Source of the DNA: Skermanella sp. TT6
GTDB taxonomy: Bacteria; Pseudomonadota; Alphaproteobacteria; Azospirillales; Azospirillaceae
Assembly: GCF_016653635.2 (NCBI RefSeq)
Contig: NZ_CP067420.1
Coordinates: forward strand, 3,569,501-3,633,500
DNA length: 64,000 bases
Reading direction: 5' to 3'
Part shown: one piece after another, positions 8,974-17,132 of the stretch
Layout: the number at the start of each line of letters is the position of its first letter
Numbering within the stretch: the stretch's first letter is position 1
Notes under the pieces: generated by a model
The model's input: only the letters and a program-made list of their open reading frames with translations
Told to the model about the DNA's origin: nothing
The model's database searches: none
Translations under genes and position numbers: made by a program

Positions 8974-8998
8974 GGAACAAAACTCGAGGGCTGCCGTT
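8974..8998 (+). promoter_or_regulatory. EcfG-type general stress promoter
   Basis: GGAAC at 8974-8978, a 16-bp spacer, then CGTT at 8995-8998. This matches exactly the alphaproteobacterial EcfG/SigT promoter consensus GGAAC-N16-17-CGTT. It points at the 40-codon ORF starting 88 bp downstream. No other ORF starts between. The match is by eye; chance occurrence of nine fixed bases in 64 kb is possible but not frequent. Confidence 0.6.
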
Positions 8999-9085
8999 AA
9001 CCATGATGTTAACCGGATAATAACCGGGATCGTTCAGGGTGGAGGTCATCAGCCAAGCTCGTGAAACCTCCAAGATGGTGCTGTC

Positions 9086-9208
9086 ATGTGGAACAGCTTT
9101 TCCAAGGACTGGGCGCGTTGGTCGCCGGCAGAACGCTTCGTAGCCCGTATTGTTTTCCTTGCCGCCACGGTCGGCGCCGCGAGCCAAGCGGTCATCCACG
9201 TCATCTGA
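9086..9208 (+). CDS. small membrane-anchored protein, 40 aa
   Basis: The ATG at 9086 opens a 40-codon frame: MWNSFSKDWARWSPAERFVA then a hydrophobic stretch RIVFLAATVGAASQAVIHVI to TGA 9208. The layout is a short aromatic/charged N-terminus and one predicted transmembrane helix. It lies 88 bp downstream of an EcfG-like promoter, so it could be a stress-induced small protein. A 7-bp inverted repeat (9040-9046 with 9066-9072) in the leader includes a GGAGG; no strong ribosome site sits at the usual distance from the ATG. I do not recognise a named family. Confidence 0.45.
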   Translation: MWNSFSKDWARWSPAERFVARIVFLAATVGAASQAVIHVI

Positions 9209-9414
9209 TTTACAGGGTGTGAGGACCGTGTCCTTTCATCTCGGCGTTTGACTTTCGCCACCAGATCAAACGTTGTTCGAATCCCGGCGCCTTCGTTTGC
9301 GCCGTTTCATCCTCCTCCTTGATCGTTGTAGTCATCCGCCCGCGCGCCAAGTGCGCGGGAGAAGGACCAAGACGAAGAAGGCACCGTGGCCAACGGTGCC
9401 GCGCGGAGGAAACG

Positions 9415-11127
9415 ATGGCCGAACCCACCCAGACACCCCTGCTGACCCGCAGCTATGTCCACGGCGCGTCGCCTACGCCGCTGATCGGCGACACCATCGG
9501 CGTCCACCTGGACCGCATGGCGGCCCTATCGCCGGAGGCCGACGCCCTGGTTGTCCGGCATCAGGGCGTCCGGATGACCTACGCGCAGTTCAGGGCGGAG
9601 ACCGACCGGCTGGCCGCCGGCCTGATCGCGCTGGGACTGAAGCCGGGCGACCGCATCGGAATCTGGTCGCAGAACAATTCCGAATGGGTGCTGACCCAGT
9701 TCGCCACGGCCAAGGCCGGGCTGGTGCTGGTCAACATCAACCCGGCCTACCGCACCCACGAGCTGGAATACGCGCTGAACAAGGTCGGCTGCAAGGCGCT
9801 GATCCTGGCGGCTTCCTTCAAGAGCAGCGACTATCTCGGCATGCTGCGGCAGGTCGCCCCCGAGCTCGACCGCTGCGCGCCCGGGCACCTGGACTCGCAC
9901 AAGCTGCCGGCCCTGCGGACGGTGATCCGGCTGGGGGACGAGATGAGCGCCGGCATGCTCAACTTCGCCGACATCGCCGCGGGTGCCCGGGACGAGCATT
10001 TCGCGGAGCTGGAGCGGCTGCGCGACGCGCTCCAGTTCGACGAGGCGATCAACATCCAGTTCACCAGCGGCACCACGGGTAATCCCAAGGGCGCCACGCT
10101 GACCCACCACAACATTCTGAACAACGGCTTCTTCATCGGCGAGGCGATGCGCCTGACCGAGCGGGACCGGCTGTGCATTCCCGTGCCGTTCTACCACTGC
10201 TTCGGCATGGTGCTGGGCAATCTCGCCTGCGTCACCCACCGGGCCTGCATGGTGATACCGGGGGAAGGGTTCGATGCCGAGGCCGTCCTGTCCACGGTCC
10301 AGGAGGAGCACTGCACCGGCCTGCACGGCGTGCCGACCATGTTCATCTCCATCCTGAACCATCCCAGGTTCGGGGATTTCGACCTGAGCACGCTGCGCAC
10401 CGGCATCATGGCGGGCTCGCCCTGCCCGACCGAGGTGATGAAGCGGGTCGCCGGCGAGATGAACATGGGCGAGATCACCATCGCCTACGGCATGACGGAG
10501 ACCAGCCCGGTCAGCTTCCAGAGCTCGGTGGACGACCCGCTGGAGCGGCGCGTCTCGACCGTCGGCCGCATCCAGCCGCACCTGGAGGTCAAGATCGTCG
10601 ATGCCGAGGGCCGGATCGTCCCGGTCGGCACGCCCGGCGAGCTGCTGACCCGCGGCTATTCCGTGATGCAGGGCTATTGGGGCGACGAGGAGCGCACGCG
10701 AGAGGCGATCGACGCCGGCCGCTGGATGCATACCGGCGACCTCGCCACCCTCGACGCCGAGGGCTATTGCAACATCGTCGGCCGGATCAAGGACATGGTG
10801 ATCCGGGGCGGGGAGAACATCTACCCGCGCGAGGTCGAGGAATTCCTCTACACCCATCCGCGGATCAAGGACGTCCAGGTCTTCGGCGTCCCCGACGAGC
10901 GGTTCGGCGAGCAGCTCTGCGCCTGGATCCATGTGCAGGACGGCGAGACCCTGACCGAGGAGGAGGTGCTGGAGTTCTGCCGGGGCAGCATCGCCCACTA
11001 CAAGGTGCCGCGCTACATCCGCTTCGTGGACGGCTTCCCCATGACGGTGACCGGCAAGATCCAGAAATTCATCATGCGGCAGAAGATGGTCGAGGAGCTG
11101 AAGCTGGAGGCCGCCAAGACCGCGTGA
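9415..11127 (+). CDS. acyl-CoA synthetase (AMP-binding, FadD/FadK-like)
   Basis: 570 aa. The ANL-superfamily motifs appear in order: the P-loop [16 protein letters not shown] near residue 220, AYGMTETSP near 360, the GEL/TGD hinge segments ([19 protein letters not shown] near 445), the YPREVEEFL motif, and the C-terminal catalytic lysine in TVTGKIQKF. It activates a fatty or related carboxylic acid to its CoA thioester through an acyl-AMP. It is closest in style to AMP-binding proteins of fatty-acid catabolism. The start is ATG 9415, preceded by GCGGAGGAAACG; a small hairpin (9380-9400) lies just upstream of that ribosome site. Confidence 0.9.
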   Translation: MAEPTQTPLLTRSYVHGASPTPLIGDTIGVHLDRMAALSPEADALVVRHQGVRMTYAQFRAETDRLAAGLIALGLKPGDRIGIWSQNNSEWVLTQFATAKAGLVLVNINPAYRTHELEYALNKVGCKALILAASFKSSDYLGMLRQVAPELDRCAPGHLDSHKLPALRTVIRLGDEMSAGMLNFADIAAGARDEHFAELERLRDALQFDEAINIQFTSGTTGNPKGATLTHHNILNNGFFIGEAMRLTERDRLCIPVPFYHCFGMVLGNLACVTHRACMVIPGEGFDAEAVLSTVQEEHCTGLHGVPTMFISILNHPRFGDFDLSTLRTGIMAGSPCPTEVMKRVAGEMNMGEITIAYGMTETSPVSFQSSVDDPLERRVSTVGRIQPHLEVKIVDAEGRIVPVGTPGELLTRGYSVMQGYWGDEERTREAIDAGRWMHTGDLATLDAEGYCNIVGRIKDMVIRGGENIYPREVEEFLYTHPRIKDVQVFGVPDERFGEQLCAWIHVQDGETLTEEEVLEFCRGSIAHYKVPRYIRFVDGFPMTVTGKIQKFIMRQKMVEELKLEAAKTA

Positions 11128-11221
11128 ACCGCGCTCTCGCCAATGTGATGGGCCTCCGGGTGTTCGGCGCCGCCCGGAGGCACCACATGGCGGGAGTACC
11201 GACGACTCAAGAGGATGAAGC

Positions 11222-11773
11222 ATGATGGCCGCAGATCGGCAATTGGCACAGGCGACTTTCGGCGGCGGCTGCTTCTGGTGCACCGAAGCGGTCTTCCAGC
11301 AGCTGCGCGGCGTGGAGAAGGTCCAATCCGGCTATGCCGGCGGGCATGTGGAAAACCCCACCTACGAGCAGGTCTGCACCGCCCGGACCGGGCATGCCGA
11401 GGTGGTCCAGGTCACCTACGACCCGGAGGTGATCTCCTACCGCGACCTGCTGGAAGTGTTCTTCACCACCCACGACCCGACCACGTCGAACCGCCAGGGC
11501 AACGATGTCGGCCCGCAGTACCGCTCGGTGGTCTTCCACCACGACGCGGAGCAGGAACGGACCGCGCGCGAGGTGATGAAGTCCTTCGGCGAGCGGCGGA
11601 TCTGGGATCGCCCGATCGTGACCGAGCTGGCCCCCCTGCCCGTCTTCTACCCGGCGGAGGCGTATCACGACGATTATTATGCCCGCAACTCGGCCCAGCC
11701 CTATTGCCAGGTCGTGATCGCGCCGAAGGTCGCAAAGGTGCGCAAGCAGTACATGGATCGCCTGAGGGCGTGA
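11222..11773 (+). CDS. msrA: peptide-methionine (S)-S-oxide reductase MsrA
   Basis: 183 aa. The catalytic motif [12 protein letters not shown] lies at residues ~14-25, then [26 protein letters not shown] and [20 protein letters not shown], all hallmark MsrA segments. It reduces methionine-S-sulfoxide in oxidised proteins and free methionine using thioredoxin. Only the first Cys of the active site is in the usual position; the resolving-Cys C-terminal tail seen in some MsrAs is absent. It is 94 bp downstream of the acyl-CoA synthetase. The start at 11222 (second Met at 11225) follows GAGGATGAAGC. Confidence 0.95.
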   Translation: MMAADRQLAQATFGGGCFWCTEAVFQQLRGVEKVQSGYAGGHVENPTYEQVCTARTGHAEVVQVTYDPEVISYRDLLEVFFTTHDPTTSNRQGNDVGPQYRSVVFHHDAEQERTAREVMKSFGERRIWDRPIVTELAPLPVFYPAEAYHDDYYARNSAQPYCQVVIAPKVAKVRKQYMDRLRA

Positions 11774-11792
11774 GTCCCTGAGCGGGGCCGGC

Positions 11793-12833
11793 TCAGGATG
11801 CCGGTTCCCGCTTCCCGAGCGCGTCCTCCACATAGAGCTTCTGGACGGCGACATAGGCCACCACGGTCAGCGGCGTCGCGAAGATGACGCCGAGGATGCC
11901 GAACATCAGGCCGAAGGCGACCACCGCGAACAGGGCGAGCGCGGGGGGCAGCGAGACCATTCGGCGCTCCACGATCGGCATGATCAGGTTGCCCTCGATC
12001 TGCTGGATCACGACGTACAGCGCCAGGGTGTACAGGACGGTGGACATGTCCACGGTGGAAGCGGCCAGCAGCGCGGGGATCGCGGTCGCGAAGGCCCCGA
12101 TCAACGGGACGAACTCGCCGAGGCCGGCCAGCAGCCCCAGGGCCAGGGCGGACGGCACGCCCAGAAGCCACAGGCCCAGGCTGGTCAGCGCGCCGACCAT
12201 CAGCATCGCGATGAACTGGCCCTTCAGCCACTTGCCCAACGCCTCCCCCATGCCGTCCAGGACCTGGCGCGTGCGCGCCTCCGCCGACTTCGGCACCAGG
12301 GCCACGACGCCCTGCCGGTAAAGCCCCGGCTGCGCCGCGAGGTAGACGCCGCCCGCGACCAGCAGCAGCACGTTGCCGAGCCCGCCGACCACCGTCATCA
12401 GCAGGCTTCCCGCCTCGCGCACCATGCCGCCGGAGACGCTGGCCGGATCGACGCCGCTGACGGCGTCGAGCGCCGCCCTGCCCCAGGACGAGCCTTCGAG
12501 CTGTTCCCGGACGCGCCCCCAGGCCTCGGGAACCACCTTGGTCAGTTCCTCGACCTGGCTCGACACCTGAGCGCCGAACAGCCAGCCGCAGATGCCCAGG
12601 GCGATCACGATCGCCAGCAGCACGACCGCCAGCGCCCAGCCGCCCGACAGCGGGGTATGCGCCGCCAGCCAGTCGGCGGTCCGGCGCAGCATCACGGCCA
12701 GCAATATGGCGCCGAACACCAGCAGCAGGACATCGACGATCTGCCACGCCATGAGGACGAGGCCGGCGATCAGCACGGCGACCAGCAGCAGGCGGGCGAA
12801 GCGTCCGGTCGTCAGGGCGCTGTCGAAGGGCAT
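11793..12833 (-). CDS. AI-2E family transporter (PerM-like)
   Basis: 346 aa with about eight transmembrane segments. It has the family features: paired N-terminal helices, a soluble central section (~95-150), and the conserved GLGEFVPLIGAFATAIPALLAA and IQQIEGNLIMPIVERR blocks. Members are proposed exporters of autoinducer-2 or unrelated small solutes; the substrate here is unknown. The ATG at 12833 is chosen because the open frame upstream has no hydrophobic or conserved content. The stop is 19 bp from the convergent msrA stop. A second, distant AI-2E paralogue is encoded at 27439-28500. Confidence 0.88.
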   Translation of the reverse strand: MPFDSALTTGRFARLLLVAVLIAGLVLMAWQIVDVLLLVFGAILLAVMLRRTADWLAAHTPLSGGWALAVVLLAIVIALGICGWLFGAQVSSQVEELTKVVPEAWGRVREQLEGSSWGRAALDAVSGVDPASVSGGMVREAGSLLMTVVGGLGNVLLLVAGGVYLAAQPGLYRQGVVALVPKSAEARTRQVLDGMGEALGKWLKGQFIAMLMVGALTSLGLWLLGVPSALALGLLAGLGEFVPLIGAFATAIPALLAASTVDMSTVLYTLALYVVIQQIEGNLIMPIVERRMVSLPPALALFAVVAFGLMFGILGVIFATPLTVVAYVAVQKLYVEDALGKREPAS

Positions 12834-12996
12834 GGTCGGGAACTCCGGAAGTGGCGACGCGGACAGGGCGTCGCCTTCCCAACGTCCCCCCGCGGATTTT
12901 TGTTTCCGCCATGCCCGTGACGAATCCGGCCGATGCCTGTTGTCCTGTATACGATCGCGTTCGCGGACGCGCCCACCCCTGACGAAGGAATTCGAC

Positions 12997-13173
12997 ATGA
13001 CCGACGACCGGACCGAAGGCTCGATGAAGAAGATGAAGGGCGACGTGAAGGAAGGCGCCGGCAACCTGACCGGCGACAGCAAGCTCCAGTCCGAAGGCAA
13101 GGCCGACAAGGCCGAGGGCAAGATCCAGAACGCCATCGGCGGCATCAAGGACGCGCTGACCGGCAAGAAGTGA
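12997..13173 (+). CDS. CsbD family stress protein
   Basis: 58 aa, hydrophilic and lysine-rich, with the CsbD pattern MKGDVKEGAGNLTGD...KADKAEGKIQNAIGGIKD. CsbD-like proteins are abundant in general stress responses of bacteria, but their biochemical role is unknown. GAAGGA lies 8 bp ahead of ATG 12997. It is monocistronic: a strong hairpin follows 38 bp after the stop, and the gene upstream is divergent. Confidence 0.92.
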   Translation: MTDDRTEGSMKKMKGDVKEGAGNLTGDSKLQSEGKADKAEGKIQNAIGGIKDALTGKK

Positions 13174-13211
13174 CCGGTTGGCTGAACGTCGTTCAGCCTA
13201 CGTCGCAGTGA

Positions 13212-13246
13212 AACGGCCCCGGCCCCTCCCAAGGGCCGGGGCCGTT
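13212..13246 (+). terminator. 14-bp-stem hairpin after csbD
   Basis: A perfect inverted repeat with arms 13212-13225 and 13233-13246 and a 7-nt loop lies 38 bp past the CsbD stop codon. The stem is almost entirely GC. It is followed by CTGCATT, so there is no real U-tract. Confidence 0.65.
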
Positions 13247-13313
13247 CTGCATTCCGACGCGGCACCAAGGTTCGCGCTACGGTAATGTGGCTGTAGGTCG
13301 CCTAGTGACTCAA

Positions 13314-13471
13314 CACAGTGGTTTTGATCGATGAACCGTAGGTCGGCCTCGGCCGAAGGCCGACGCCGACATCGTGGCCGGAGCGTTGACGCAGCGTGTC
13401 GGCGTTCGCCCTGACGGGCGAAGGCCGACCTACGGCACTCCGCTCTACAGGACTGGTCAAAAACCACTGTG
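13314..13471. repeat. palindromic dispersed element, copy A
   Basis: The outer inverted arms begin CACAGTGGTTTT at 13314 and end with its complement at 13471. Inside is a 96-bp core (13338-13433) that starts GTAGGTCGGCCT and ends with near-complementary sequence, so it folds into a large cruciform. The core recurs with three mismatches at 35496-35591. No ORF is present. It resembles MITE- or REP-type palindromes. Together with the csbD hairpin it fills most of the 410-bp gap between csbD and the next small ORF. Confidence 0.75.
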
Positions 13472-13583
13472 CAGCACCATTAGAGCGAAGCGGCAGCCGA
13501 CCTAAGGTTGGCTCCCTTCGACGTCCCGTTCCCTTTCACTCTCATCTCCGGAGAGTATCGATCGGGATAGCGCAACGTTCAGC

Positions 13584-13751
13584 CTATTCGTCCGGCGTCA
13601 TGGGAAGAACTGCATTAAGCGGACGAACGTCGGCATCCTCCGTCACGCTGACTAACGTGATGCGGGTTCCGGCAAGCTTGCCGTCGAGGTGATCCGCGGC
13701 CTCCCGAAGCGCTTCCAGGATCTCGGCGGCGATGCTTCGATGCATGGTCAT
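13584..13751 (-). CDS. small ORF, 55 aa, possible antitoxin remnant
   Basis: ATG 13751 to TAG 13584. The N-terminal helix MHRSIAAEILEALREAADHL and then a strand-like segment GTRITLVSVTEDADV loosely resemble the N-terminus of XRE/HigA-type antitoxins that precedes the DNA-binding helix-turn-helix, which is missing here. Codon usage is less GC-extreme than the flanking genes. It is probably a truncated gene; expression is uncertain. No toxin gene is adjacent. Confidence 0.35.
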   Translation of the reverse strand: MTMHRSIAAEILEALREAADHLDGKLAGTRITLVSVTEDADVRPLNAVLPMTPDE

Positions 13752-13783
13752 ATTCCGGAGCGTATCACGTCAAGCCGCCGCCG

Positions 13784-15064
13784 TCACCGCGCCCCCGTCG
13801 CGAACCCCACCCGCTCCGGCCTGCCCTCCAGGCTCAGCAGCGCTTCCGCCGGGGCCGTCCGGCTGATCACCCGGCCGCGCCGCAGGACGAACAACCGGGT
13901 CGCCTTCAGGCGGATCGCCTCGACCGGGTCGCGGGCCTGGAGCACCACCATGTCGGCGTTGCAGCCCACTTCCAGCCCATAGCCTTCCAGGCCCATCAGG
14001 CGCGCCGGGTTCTCGGTGACGGCGCGGAAGCAGGCGTTCATTCCGTCCACCGAGGTCATCTGCGCCACGTGGAGCCCCATGTGGGCGACGTCCAGCATGT
14101 CGCCGGAACCCAGCGAGTACCAGGGGTCCATCACGCAGTCGTGGCCGAAACCGACGGTCAGGCCGGCGGCCATCAACTCCGGCACCCGGGTCATGCCGCG
14201 GCGCTTGGGATAGGTGTCGTGGCGGCCCTGGATGGTAATGTTGATCAGCGGGTTGGAGATCACACCCAGCCCGGCCTCCGCCATCAGCGGGATCAGCTTG
14301 CTGACATAGTAATTGTCCATCGAGTGCATGGACGTCAGGTGCGAGCCCACCACACGGCCGCCGAGGCCGAGCCGCCGGGTCTCGTAGGCCAGCGTCTCGA
14401 CATGCCGCGACAGGGGATCGTCGGTCTCGTCGCAATGCATGTCGACGCGCAGGCCGCGCTCGGCCGCGATTTCGCACAGCATGCGGACGGAAGCCGCCCC
14501 GTCCGCCATGGTGCGTTCGAAATGCGGGATGCCGCCGACCACGTCGACGCCCATGTCCAGCGCCCGATTCAGCAGTTCCGGGGCGCCGGGATAGCGGAGG
14601 TAGCCGTCCTGCGGGAAGGCAACGAGCTGAAGGTCGATATAGGGCGCCACGCGCTCCCTCACCTCCAGCAGCGCCTCCACCGCCAGCAGGCGCGGGTCGC
14701 AGATGTCCACGTGGCTGCGGATCGCCAGCAGGCCGCGCCCGACCGCCCAGTCGCAATAGTCGAGCGCCCGCTCGACCAGCGCCTCGCGGGTCAGCAGGGG
14801 CTTCAGCTCGCCCCACAGGGCGATGCCCTCCAGCAGGGTGCCGGAGCGGTTGACCCGCGGCAGGCCGTAGCTGAGAGTCGCGTCCATGTGGAAATGGGAA
14901 TCGACGAAGGGCGGCGTCACCAGCCGTCCGGTCGCGTCGATCTCCTCCCCGGCCTGGGCGTCGAGCGCCGGCTGCACGGCGGCGATGCGGCCGCCGGTCA
15001 CGCCGATATCGATGCCGGTCCTGCCGTCGGGCAGGTTGGCGTTGCGGACGATCAGGTCGAACAT
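13784..15064 (-). CDS. codA: cytosine deaminase
   Basis: 426 aa. Amidohydrolase fold with metal-binding residues in VDSHFHMD (~60), the catalytic region MHCDETDD (~210), SHLTSMHS (~240) and the GHDCVMDPWYSLGSGDM block (~310). The segments NPLINITIQGRHDTYPKRRG and VNRSGTLLEGI are diagnostic of CodA. It converts cytosine to uracil and ammonia. The gene is the last of a five-gene operon with a nucleoside/base ABC transporter and overlaps the upstream permease by 1 bp, so imported bases are probably deaminated directly. ATG 15064 (MFDLIVRNA) is set by that overlap and by homology. Confidence 0.9.
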   Translation of the reverse strand: MFDLIVRNANLPDGRTGIDIGVTGGRIAAVQPALDAQAGEEIDATGRLVTPPFVDSHFHMDATLSYGLPRVNRSGTLLEGIALWGELKPLLTREALVERALDYCDWAVGRGLLAIRSHVDICDPRLLAVEALLEVRERVAPYIDLQLVAFPQDGYLRYPGAPELLNRALDMGVDVVGGIPHFERTMADGAASVRMLCEIAAERGLRVDMHCDETDDPLSRHVETLAYETRRLGLGGRVVGSHLTSMHSMDNYYVSKLIPLMAEAGLGVISNPLINITIQGRHDTYPKRRGMTRVPELMAAGLTVGFGHDCVMDPWYSLGSGDMLDVAHMGLHVAQMTSVDGMNACFRAVTENPARLMGLEGYGLEVGCNADMVVLQARDPVEAIRLKATRLFVLRRGRVISRTAPAEALLSLEGRPERVGFATGAR

Positions 15065-16014
15065 CAGTGTCGCTCCCCTTTGCGGAACGGGATCATCAGG
15101 GCCCGCGGATAGGCCGCGCGCCGGGACATCACCACCAGGGCCAGGATGCTCAGCAGATAAGGCAGCATCAGGAACACCTGGTACGGCAGGGCCGGCCCGA
15201 CGATCTGCTGGAGCCGAAGCTGGAACGCGTCGAAGGCGGCGAACAGCAGGGCGCCCAGCAGCGCCTTGCCCGGCCGCCACGACGCGAACACCACCAGCGC
15301 GATGCAGATCCAGCCCCGGCCGTTGATCATGTTGAAGAAGAAGGCGTTGAACGCAGACAGCGTCAGGAAGGCCCCGCCGACCGCCATCAGCGCGCTGCCG
15401 CACACCACGGCGCCGACCCGCACCGCGGTGACGTCGATCCCCTGGGCCTCGGCCGCCGCCGGGTTCTCGCCGACCATGCGGACCGCCAGCCCCGCCGGGG
15501 TCCGGTAGAGCACCCAGGCCACCAGTGCCACCGCCGCCAGAGCGGCGTAGGTCAGCGGCGTCTGGGTGAACAGCGCCGGCCCGATCACCGGGATGTCCGA
15601 CAGCACGGGCACGGCGAAGGGCTGGAACGGCTCGATTGTGGGCGGGGTCGACACCTGGGGCAGCGCCATGCGGTAGACGTAATAGGACAGGCTGGTGCCC
15701 AGCAGGGTCACGCCGATCCCGGTGACATGCTGCGACAGCCCGAGGGGCACCGTCAGCAGCGCGTGCAGGAGCCCGAGCAGCGCGCCCGCCAATGCTGCGA
15801 CCAGCACGCCGGTCCACAGGCCGGCGCCCTGGTAGACCGCCATCCAGCCGGCCAGGGCGCCCAGCGTCATGATCCCCTCGATGCCGAGGTTCAGCACCCC
15901 GGCCCGCTCGCACACCAGCTCGCCCAGCGTGCCCAGGATGTAAGGGGTCGCGATGCGCAGCGTCGCCGCCCAGAAGGTGGCGGACAGCAGCAGGTCGGCG
16001 ATCTCGCCCATCAT
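15064..16014 (-). CDS. nucleoside/base ABC transporter permease 2
   Basis: 316 aa, about 8-9 membrane helices. The N-terminal TLGELVCERAGVLNLGIEGIMTLGA signature is that of the BPD_transp_2 permeases that pair with BMP-type binding proteins (YufQ/NupQ class). It forms the membrane channel as a heterodimer with the permease encoded 22 bp upstream. The stop overlaps the codA start by one base, indicating translational coupling. Confidence 0.9.
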   Translation of the reverse strand: MMGEIADLLLSATFWAATLRIATPYILGTLGELVCERAGVLNLGIEGIMTLGALAGWMAVYQGAGLWTGVLVAALAGALLGLLHALLTVPLGLSQHVTGIGVTLLGTSLSYYVYRMALPQVSTPPTIEPFQPFAVPVLSDIPVIGPALFTQTPLTYAALAAVALVAWVLYRTPAGLAVRMVGENPAAAEAQGIDVTAVRVGAVVCGSALMAVGGAFLTLSAFNAFFFNMINGRGWICIALVVFASWRPGKALLGALLFAAFDAFQLRLQQIVGPALPYQVFLMLPYLLSILALVVMSRRAAYPRALMIPFRKGERH

Positions 16015-16036
16015 GGCCGGTTCTCCAGGCTTCGGT

Positions 16037-17104
16037 TCAAGATCTGCGGTTCACGGGCGACCGCCGGATTCGGTAGCGGACCAGGAAGGACGACACCAGC
16101 ACGCAGAGCAGGCTGACCGCGACCAGCACCTCCGCGATGTAGTTCGGCACCGCCACGGTCCGGCTCATGGCGTCGGCACCGACGAAGACGGCCGCCACGA
16201 AGACCGAGGCCGCGACCACGCCCAGCGGGTGGAGCTGCGCCAGCATCGCGACCACGATCCCGCTGTAGCCGAAGCCCGGCGACAGGTCGAGCGTCAGGTA
16301 GCCCCGCAGGCCGGCGATCTCGGCGGCGCCGGCCAGCCCGGCCAGCCCGCCCGACAGCACGGCGACCTTCAGCATCACCCGGTTGACCGGGATGCCGGCG
16401 AAGCCCGCCGCCGCCGGGTTGGCGCCGACCGCCTTGATCTCGTAGCCCCATGTCGTCCGGGTATTCATGATCCACAGGGCGACCGCCGCGACCAGCGCCA
16501 GGACGAGCCCGGCATGGAGCCGCGACCGTTCCAGCAGGCGCGGCAGCTCCGCCTCCGGCAGGACCGGGGCGCTCTGCGGCCAGCCCATGCCCATCGGGTC
16601 CTTCAGCGGCCCCTCCAGCATCAGGGAGACGAACAGCAGCACGACGAAGTTCAGCAGCAGCGTGGTCACCACCTCGTCCACGCCGAGCCTCGTCTTCAGC
16701 ACCGTCGGGCCGACCAGAAGGACCGAGCCGGCCAGCGCGCCGCCCAGCAGCGCCGCCGGCAGCAGCGCCCAGCCCGGCAGGTCCAGCATGCCGCCGCCCA
16801 GCACGACGGCGACCAGCGCCCCGGCGTAGAGCTGACCCTCGGCGCCGATGTTCCACAGCTTGGCGCGGAACGCCACCGCCGCCGCCAGCCCGGTCAGCAT
16901 CAGCGGCGTCGCCCGGGTCAGCGTCTCGGCCAGCGCGAAGCGGCTGCCCAGCGCGCCCTGGAACAGCAGCGCGTAGGCCTCCCCCACGCCGGTCCCGGTC
17001 CAGGCGATCAGCGCCGCGCACAGCGCCAGCGCGGCGACGACCGCGCCGGCCGGGGCCAGCACCCGCAAGGCCGCGGACGGGTGCGCCCTCGGTTCAATCA
17101 GCAT
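16037..17104 (-). CDS. nucleoside/base ABC transporter permease 1
   Basis: 355 aa, roughly ten membrane helices. Conserved segments include AETLTRATPLMLTGLAAAVAFRAKLWNIGAEGQ and GVDEVVTTLLLNFV, typical of YufP/NupP permeases of BMP transporters. It partners with the 316-aa permease and the double-ATPase subunit. The start at ATG 17104 lies 28 bp after the ATPase stop. Confidence 0.9.
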   Translation of the reverse strand: MLIEPRAHPSAALRVLAPAGAVVAALALCAALIAWTGTGVGEAYALLFQGALGSRFALAETLTRATPLMLTGLAAAVAFRAKLWNIGAEGQLYAGALVAVVLGGGMLDLPGWALLPAALLGGALAGSVLLVGPTVLKTRLGVDEVVTTLLLNFVVLLFVSLMLEGPLKDPMGMGWPQSAPVLPEAELPRLLERSRLHAGLVLALVAAVALWIMNTRTTWGYEIKAVGANPAAAGFAGIPVNRVMLKVAVLSGGLAGLAGAAEIAGLRGYLTLDLSPGFGYSGIVVAMLAQLHPLGVVAASVFVAAVFVGADAMSRTVAVPNYIAEVLVAVSLLCVLVSSFLVRYRIRRSPVNRRS

Positions 17105-17132
17105 TTTCAGGCAACATTCTCAGGCAGCATAT

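Noticed and set aside
9265-9295. tRNA-like TTCGAATCCCGGCGCC sequence upstream of the acyl-CoA synthetase
   Set aside because: The T-loop text is present but no T-stem, acceptor or anticodon arm can be paired around it.
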